Source: Apostichopus japonicus (Eukaryota; Echinodermata; Holothuroidea; Aspidochirotida; Stichopodidae). From it: a DNA stretch of 60,000 nt. The notes under the pieces are model-generated. The model worked only from the letters and a program-made list of their open reading frames with translations. It did not search any database and had not been told where the DNA came from. This document shows positions 57,601-60,000 of the stretch, piece after piece. The translations under genes were made by a program, and so were the position numbers. Where the stretch lies: NCBI RefSeq assembly GCF_037975245.1, contig NC_092571.1:7670501-7730500 (forward strand), written 5' to 3'. The stretch's first letter is position 1. Every line of letters begins with the position of its first letter.

Positions 57601-58983
57601 AATGTTCAGGAATTTTGAAAATATCCCACATTATTAGTAAAATAATTGTAAAAACAAAATTTAGTCAAGTGAGCAGTCGCAGAACGGAACAGGTGGGCCA
57701 GTGTAAAGTGGAAACACTGTTAAAAAACATGCTAGATCGATCTAGCCTAGCACTCTTTCGACCGTATAATTGGCAACTACGGCGACACGACACTTATAGT
57801 GTGAACATGAGCAACTCACAAGCTCTTAAAGAACCATGTAAAGTTAGTGAATTCATCTAAAAAAAGGTATATTTTTGAAAATAAAATTGATTTAAATAGT
57901 GCTACTAAGTATCACCATTTTACATCTAAGCACCTTAAGCACTTGAAAAGTTTCCAAAAGGGAGGGGGAAACCCCCTCCCCTTAGACCCCTCCCCCATAT
58001 CAGTCACGCAATAATGTCCCCGATTCCAGTCAGGAAAATATGGTCACCTTAGACAAATGCCAATAGGTAGATGAGAGCGCAATAAAAAAGTCAATAATCG
58101 CAAATAAGTAAAAAGTGATAAAGAGCTGAAAAGGGCGCCAGCAGTCCATTTGAGTCCGTCAGGGGGGCATTCGCCCCCCCCACCCCCCCCCCCCCCATGA
58201 CTGTATGGATGCTCTGCCACTGTATGTAATGCAACTAAACATGTAGCACTTTGATTTATAATGGAGCATCAGAGACGTCAAGTGAAAATATAATACAACC
58301 TAAATGAAGAGAATTATCGGTGTTATAAAAGCCATAAGTAGGATCGAGAGGCCCAACCGCCTTCGTCAAGTTATGTGACCACTCGTCTGTGAATCAGTCA
58401 ACTTTCGAGTGTTAATGAGTAGAATGAGAAACTACAAGTTGTTCGTCAGTGTAAGAACATTGGAATGGCAAAATCTCCTTTGAGATGTCTTCAAGTCTTA
58501 TTTCAACATCTGTATGTTTGGCAAATAGGCATCAGTAAAGTGTGTCTCTGAGTGGTATGCGGTCCACCTAGATCGGATATGTGGAAGTTAAGTGAATCTG
58601 TGACGTCACAACCGTGGTGGTTTCGTAGTGTAACAAACTTTGGGGAGCCTTGCGACGAGAGTGTAAACGTCTCAACCTGTCAATCGGATATGAGTTTGCC
58701 TTCGGTGGAGTGTTGTTTCGTCTTTTTTGGGTTACCTGTCCTTAATATGGAAAACATCTGGACACAGTCCCCTTTATTCATTTTTCATTTGCAATATGGT
58801 TGCTTTGGGAGTATTCAGTTTCGGACATTTTCTCATGTACGTTCGACGATGGCTACTCTATTGCTACTTTCCCGTGAAAATGAAAAACCATTCCCGTATT
58901 TTTCTTCTCTATATTTTTATACCTGTCTCTGTTCTCTCTTCTTTTAGATCAACAATGGCAATTTGAACCAGAAGAATTAGGGG
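36634..58983 (+). CDS. Gene B: TNF-receptor-like / HYR chimeric membrane receptor, at least 20 exons
   Basis: The spliced model gives about 438 residues before an uncertain 3' end. Order: signal peptide (1-22), TNFR-type cysteine-rich region (23-123), HYR domain (about 124-203), Thr/Pro stalk (204-259), transmembrane helix (about 272-296), cytoplasmic tail (297 onward). The cysteine pattern CNYCGRGEYQNEFTDCSTC..C..CC..EC.C matches TNFR repeats. Residues such as FQQNCPSNITIEAEEGATGS and YPGSIFRIGYTDVFYAFSG identify HYR. From exon 6 on every exon is phase 1 to 1. Established: TNFR proteins bind trimeric ligands and recruit TRAFs or death-domain adaptors; HYR occurs in hyalin and adhesive proteins. 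Inference: a receptor combining ligand recognition and adhesion. No death domain is seen; one could lie beyond the window. Confidence 0.78.
37555..38124 (+). mobile_element. Second, decayed LINE 3' fragment
   Basis: Broken frames show ICLYNCELWGTTKDLDRKID, then RRLRFFSHV and PVGRPVTTLLGKIKSQFKDV, the C-terminal end of a LINE pol protein, with at least two frameshifts. It ends in a (CTA)n tail at about 38105-38124. It lies in gene B intron 1 and belongs to a different family from the 35338 copy. Confidence 0.65.
38293..38328 (+). CDS. Gene B exon 2: second half of signal peptide
   Basis: Acceptor CTCCTTGCAG|, donor |GTAAGT, 36 nt, phase 0 to 0. FIASADVRVVGQ completes the hydrophobic core and a small-residue cleavage region. 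Confidence 0.65.
39211..39326 (+). CDS. Gene B exon 3: first cysteine-rich module
   Basis: Acceptor TCTCCTCAAG|, donor GA|GTAAGT, 116 nt, phase 0 to 2. Four spaced cysteines (ECQRSE, AGCASG, DFCSPG, NRCEG) resemble a degenerate first TNFR repeat. Confidence 0.75.
39548..40698. repeat. 46-bp minisatellite, about 25 units
   Basis: The unit is TCATCCATTGTTCTTTGTGT then GGGGTCAGTGGTAAGGCTAT and GTGCAC, with G/T, A/T and C/G variants and two shortened units lacking the GTCAGTGG part. It fills most of gene B intron 3. Reading frames in it are artefacts. Confidence 0.92.
40755..40854 (+). CDS. Gene B exon 4: core TNFR cysteine repeat
   Basis: Acceptor GGTAATAG|, donor |GTAAGT, 100 nt, phase 2 to 0. 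Eight residues in the C-x2-C-G-x-G-E-Y..C-x2-C-x2-C..CC pattern give the clearest TNFR signature. Confidence 0.8.
41834..41921 (+). CDS. Gene B exon 5: end of TNFR region
   Basis: Acceptor TTCAATGTAG|, donor G|GTAATT, 88 nt, phase 0 to 1. IITRCSSVRNAECGCPPC completes the repeat (R/C-S-x..N/D-x-x-C-x-C), then a Pro/Thr linker follows. Confidence 0.78.
42335..42574 (+). CDS. Gene B exon 6: HYR (hyalin repeat) domain
   Basis: Acceptor TCTCTCTAAG|, donor G|GTAAGC, 240 nt, phase 1 to 1, one whole domain. CPSNITIEAEEG, VTWTEP, YPGSIFRIGYTDVFY and ITCSFIINV are diagnostic HYR blocks, including the two conserved cysteines. Confidence 0.88.
43250..43451 (-). mobile_element. tRNA-derived SINE
   Basis: On the minus strand the head at 43451-43385 reads GTGTTAGCTCAGTGGTTAAC (A box) and CCCCAGTTCGAGTCACTCC (B box), tRNA-like but with a poor cloverleaf. 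A body follows toward 43250 (GTAACTGGACGAC.. and CTGCTTGCAGGAGG inverted). It lies in gene B intron 6. Confidence 0.65.
43796..44050. repeat. 23-bp minisatellite (GTGAATGCATGTGATTACAA + TTT)
   Basis: About eleven units with small variations (CCATG, AACGTG, TTGG for TTTG), each centred on the palindrome ATGCAT, in gene B intron 6. Confidence 0.9.
44964..45020 (+). CDS. Gene B exon 7: stalk exon copy 1
   Basis: Acceptor TGTTTGGCAG|, donor G|GTAAGT, 57 nt, phase 1 to 1. EAPRTTSTVDPVSTTTEQP is Thr/Pro-rich, a probable O-glycosylated stem. The downstream intron is homologous to those after exons 8-10. Confidence 0.72.
45590..47690. other. Unassigned 2.1 kb insertion in gene B intron 7
   Basis: This block is missing from the paralogous introns 8-10, so it was inserted after the duplication or lost from the others. 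It contains minus-strand frames (45626-45859 and 46383-46646) with Cys/Trp- and Thr/Gln-rich sequences that I do not recognise. A retroelement remnant is possible, but no LTRs or RT motifs were seen. Confidence 0.35.
48086..48136 (+). CDS. Gene B exon 8: stalk exon copy 2
   Basis: Acceptor ATTTGCCAG|, donor G|GTAAGT, 51 nt, phase 1 to 1. Ends NPVPTTTDPP, parallel to copy 1. It also adds a cysteine (SSRCVN) that could pair across a dimer. Confidence 0.7.
48832..48861 (+). CDS. Gene B exon 9: stalk exon copy 3
   Basis: Acceptor GCTATATTAG|, donor G|GTAGGT, 30 nt, phase 1 to 1, encoding DPVPTTLNRT. Confidence 0.65.
49244..49256 (+). promoter_or_regulatory. Perfect DR1 nuclear-receptor-type site (in repeat)
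   Basis: AGGTCAAAGGTCA, the DR1 consensus. It belongs to an intronic repeat family that also gives near-DR1 at 48031-48043 and 52204-52216. Function is unproven. Confidence 0.3.
49427..49456 (+). CDS. Gene B exon 10: stalk exon copy 4
   Basis: Acceptor GCTATATTAG|, donor G|GTAGGT, 30 nt, phase 1 to 1, encoding DPVSTTSNRT. It lies 595 bases after copy 3, with nearly identical splice sites and homologous flanks. Confidence 0.65.
50779..50862 (+). CDS. Gene B exon 11: juxtamembrane and start of transmembrane helix
   Basis: Acceptor CTCTTTCAG|, donor T|GTAAGT, 84 nt, phase 1 to 1. A Ser-rich stem (DSGQSSSCNGQ) leads into CCVLLGIITFVLVLL. Confidence 0.78.
51529..51576 (+). CDS. Gene B exon 12: end of transmembrane helix and stop-transfer
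   Basis: Acceptor TCTTTACAG|, donor G|GTGAGC, 48 nt, phase 1 to 1. CGVLMYLLYKCHRDKR finishes the helix with a basic inner border. The Cys residues there are possible palmitoylation sites. Confidence 0.78.
52431..52573 (+). CDS. Possible alternative terminal exon of gene B (weak)
   Basis: TGACTTTTCCAG| is a fair acceptor. Read in phase 1 it gives DRKEQKLVCMARLLYDEYKN and continues to a TGA at 52571. The second half overlaps the GTCTTTGGTGGAG-type intronic repeat, so this could be chance. If used, it would give a short-tailed receptor. Confidence 0.2.
52634..52649 (+). promoter_or_regulatory. Perfect DR4 nuclear-receptor-type site (in repeat)
   Basis: AGGTCATTTGAGGTCA, two exact half-sites four bases apart. 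A near match (AGGTCAGCAAGGGTCA) is at 51945-51960. Confidence 0.3.
53079..53120 (+). CDS. Gene B exon 13: tail microexon
   Basis: Acceptor TGTACATACAG|, donor G|GTTAGT, 42 nt, phase 1 to 1, encoding EQRIRNAELLQEPR. It is the first member of a duplicated pair with exon 14. Confidence 0.65.
53383..53427 (+). CDS. Gene B exon 14: tail microexon
   Basis: Acceptor TGTACATACAG|, donor AATG|GTTAGT, 45 nt, phase 1 to 1, encoding DEGDCGAPPQLRQAN. Upstream intron sequence duplicates that before exon 13. Confidence 0.65.
54274..54318 (+). CDS. Gene B exon 15: tail microexon
   Basis: Acceptor TTCATTTGCAG|, donor AATG|GTTCGT, 45 nt, phase 1 to 1. Acidic and Asn-rich (NPIDGVDQVDNNCN). Confidence 0.62.
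54826..54909 (+). CDS. Gene B exon 16: tail exon
   Basis: Acceptor CCATTCACAG|, donor AATG|GTTAGT, 84 nt, phase 1 to 1. Gly/Ala/Asn-rich (RPLLGAGGNGATATANPPG), probably disordered. Confidence 0.65.
55166..55225 (+). CDS. Gene B exon 17: tail exon
   Basis: Acceptor CCATTCGCAG|, donor AATG|GTTCGT, 60 nt, phase 1 to 1 (KSEGKTEAPQVVDLVNDKN). The acceptor and upstream intron resemble those of exon 16 (TTTAACCT..TTA..CCATTC.CAG), indicating duplication. Confidence 0.65.
55695..55751 (+). CDS. Gene B exon 18: tail exon with PxQxxD motif
   Basis: Acceptor TTGTTTCTAG|, donor G|GTATAT, 57 nt, phase 1 to 1. GPSQSGDESARY contains PSQSGD, which fits the minor TRAF2-type consensus PxQxxD. Confidence 0.65.
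56000..56321 (-). mobile_element. tRNA-Ser/Leu-derived SINE
   Basis: On the minus strand from 56321: GTGCTGTGGCCGAGTGGATA (A box TGGCCGAGTGG) and GGGGTTCGATTCCCGGCTGG (B box GGTTCGATTCC), with a body continuing to about 56000 (CTTGCGGGTTTCTCCCAC). The start is too divergent for a functional tRNA. Located in gene B intron 18. Confidence 0.65.
56655..56690 (+). CDS. Gene B exon 19: tail microexon
   Basis: Acceptor CATCTTCAG|, donor G|GTGTGT, 36 nt, phase 1 to 1 (VDMPRQSNIGPS). Confidence 0.55.
57287..58222. mobile_element. Second CAGTGGCGGAGC MITE, interrupted by an insertion
   Basis: Ends CAGTGGCGGAGC and GCTCTGCCACTG. The left 217 and right 170 bases closely follow the intact 26326-26708 copy. 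Flanking octamers CACGTAGT and TATGTAAT differ only by transitions, compatible with an aged 8-bp duplication. Located in gene B intron 19. Confidence 0.8.
57504..58051. mobile_element. Nested MITE with AGGTGACCA ends
   Basis: 548 bp beginning AGGTGACCAGACATCCCCGA and ending (inverted) TAAGGTGACCATATTTTCCT, with GTCCCCGATT repeated inside both ends. Direct repeats GACAAATGTC (57494-57503) and GACAAATGCC (58052-58061) flank it. The uninterrupted site is GACAAATGTC at 26553-26562. Confidence 0.8.
58948..58983 (+). CDS. Gene B exon 20: acidic tail microexon
   Basis: Acceptor TTCTTTTAG| after a strong pyrimidine tract, donor G|GTAATT, 36 nt, phase 1 to 1 (DQQWQFEPEELG). Confidence 0.55.
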
Positions 58984-59257
58984 GTAATTATGTTTTTCAT
59001 AACGATTGTAAAGTAATTCATTTTTCAAAACAGCTCTCAAATTGAATTGGCTCTTTTGTATTAATTGGTATTATTATTACACCACATATACCCATAAGAT
59101 TGCAAATCCCAACCTTGACTGCTCAAGGTTTATTCAAAAAATGAAAATTCATCATAAATGTCAATTCTGGTTTGCTTTTGATTTAATACGTAGTCACATA
59201 ACAAAAAAGACTTGTTTTGAAAACCCAAAATTGTCCAGGTTACATCAACCTGTGAGT

Positions 59258-59336
59258 TATGGTGAGCATGTTGTGGTCTAATAGCTAAGGCAATGGACTG
59301 AAATGATCTAAGCATTGCAAGGTTTGAGTCCTCTAT
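59258..59336 (+). mobile_element. Degenerate tRNA-derived SINE head
   Basis: TGTGGTCTAATAGCTAAGGC and AAGGTTTGAGTCC are decayed A and B boxes with tRNA-Ser/Leu-like spacing, similar to the 56321 SINE head. No intact cloverleaf. Confidence 0.45.
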
Positions 59337-59503
59337 TTTGAAAATCTGATATCTCACACAAAGTGAAATTTTTAAGTTTGGGTTTATATATTTTATGATA
59401 TTTTCATTGACTTGCTATTGCTGTGTGTGTAACTAACATCATGACCATGAATTTGGGAGACACCCATGCTTGCTTATTATGTCATCCAGGGTTCATCTTC
59501 CAG

Positions 59504-59532
59504 GCTTACTGGATGTTCTTCAGGCATCCTAG
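59504..59532 (+). CDS. Candidate terminal exon of gene B
   Basis: TTCATCTTCCAG| followed in phase by GLLDVLQAS and TAG. AATAAA at 59622-59627 would be its poly(A) signal. The tract is only fair. An alternative is an exon opening at about 59935 after a strong pyrimidine tract (TTTTTCAAAG|), which stays open to the window end. Confidence 0.28.
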
Positions 59533-60000
59533 ACTTTGAAAAATTTTCTAGACATTAAGAATTATTTATCCTTACAAGATCAACGTACTATGTATGTTAT
59601 GACTTAACTACTTGTAATGTAAATAAACTGTGCCTGTCGTCGAGACAAGCTAATGTTGTTCAAACACCCACATTGGCTGTCTATTCATTTCCATGTTAAT
59701 GAGAGATGCAAACCCAATCATTTATTTACCTATGTTGCAAATGCTAGTATTTTTTTTGTGGTCGAAGATCCAATGCCAAAAAACTTGAAGTTAGCTGGAA
59801 GTCTCAATTTAACAGTTATTGCATCATGTAATTTACTGAATGAGCTGTGGTATCTTTATGGTACATAATGTCTGCTTACATGCAAGCGGGTGCTTTTGTC
59901 TTTTTTCTTTTCTATTTTTCAAAGGGAATGCCAAACATATCAAATTGAAATTTCACTGGCCCTTTTACAAATTTGGGGTTATTCCTGTTAGAGTAAATAT

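Noticed and set aside
58552-58947. 131-codon plus-strand frame before exon 20
   Set aside because: No domain; its end overlaps the pyrimidine tract of the exon 20 acceptor, so it is intron sequence.

Overview
The window looks like intron-rich, AT-rich animal nuclear DNA. It has long introns, many small exons with GT..AG borders, dispersed hAT-type MITEs, tRNA-derived SINEs, LINE tails, minisatellites and C/G homopolymers. A hyalin (HYR) domain, Calx-beta-like domains and the repeat style suggest an echinoderm, possibly a sea cucumber. That taxon is inferred, not proven.

Two multi-exon genes lie head to head. Gene A is on the minus strand, with its start codon at 30832 and its stop at 1552. 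Twelve exons splice cleanly into about 723 codons: a signal peptide, five tandem Calx-beta-like units (each made of one short-half and one long-half exon), one transmembrane helix and a tiny KKKK tail. Every intron is phase 1. Gene B is on the plus strand, from 36634 to at least 58983. Twenty exons encode a signal peptide, a TNF-receptor-type cysteine-rich region, a HYR domain, a Thr/Pro stalk made of four duplicated exons, a transmembrane helix, and a cytoplasmic tail built from eight small phase-1 exons. One tail exon carries a PxQxxD motif of the TRAF-binding type. The 3' end is uncertain: a possible terminal exon lies at 59504-59532 with AATAAA at 59622.

Region by region: 1-1551 is 3' flank of gene A. 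Intron 10 of gene A (2630-8559) holds a roughly 4.6 kb element with TTAGTCGG clusters at both ends and a 1.4 kb foldback inside. Intron 1 of gene A (17983-30744) is a repeat nest. It includes a decayed antisense cassette (HPSQ-type Cys/His protein, TATA promoter, C2H2 finger, acidic ORF) at about 19577-21372 and several MITEs. The spacer between the genes (30833-36633) carries an 8-bp-TSD hAT MITE just upstream of gene A, a 106-bp foldback, another MITE and a truncated LINE. Gene B introns carry a second LINE remnant, a 46-bp minisatellite of about 25 units, a 23-bp minisatellite, SINEs, nuclear-receptor-like half-site repeats and a nested MITE.

Both genes appear to encode single-pass cell-surface proteins assembled from phase-1 modules. 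Gene B, a TNFR/HYR chimera with a serially duplicated stalk and a modular tail, is the most interesting system here.
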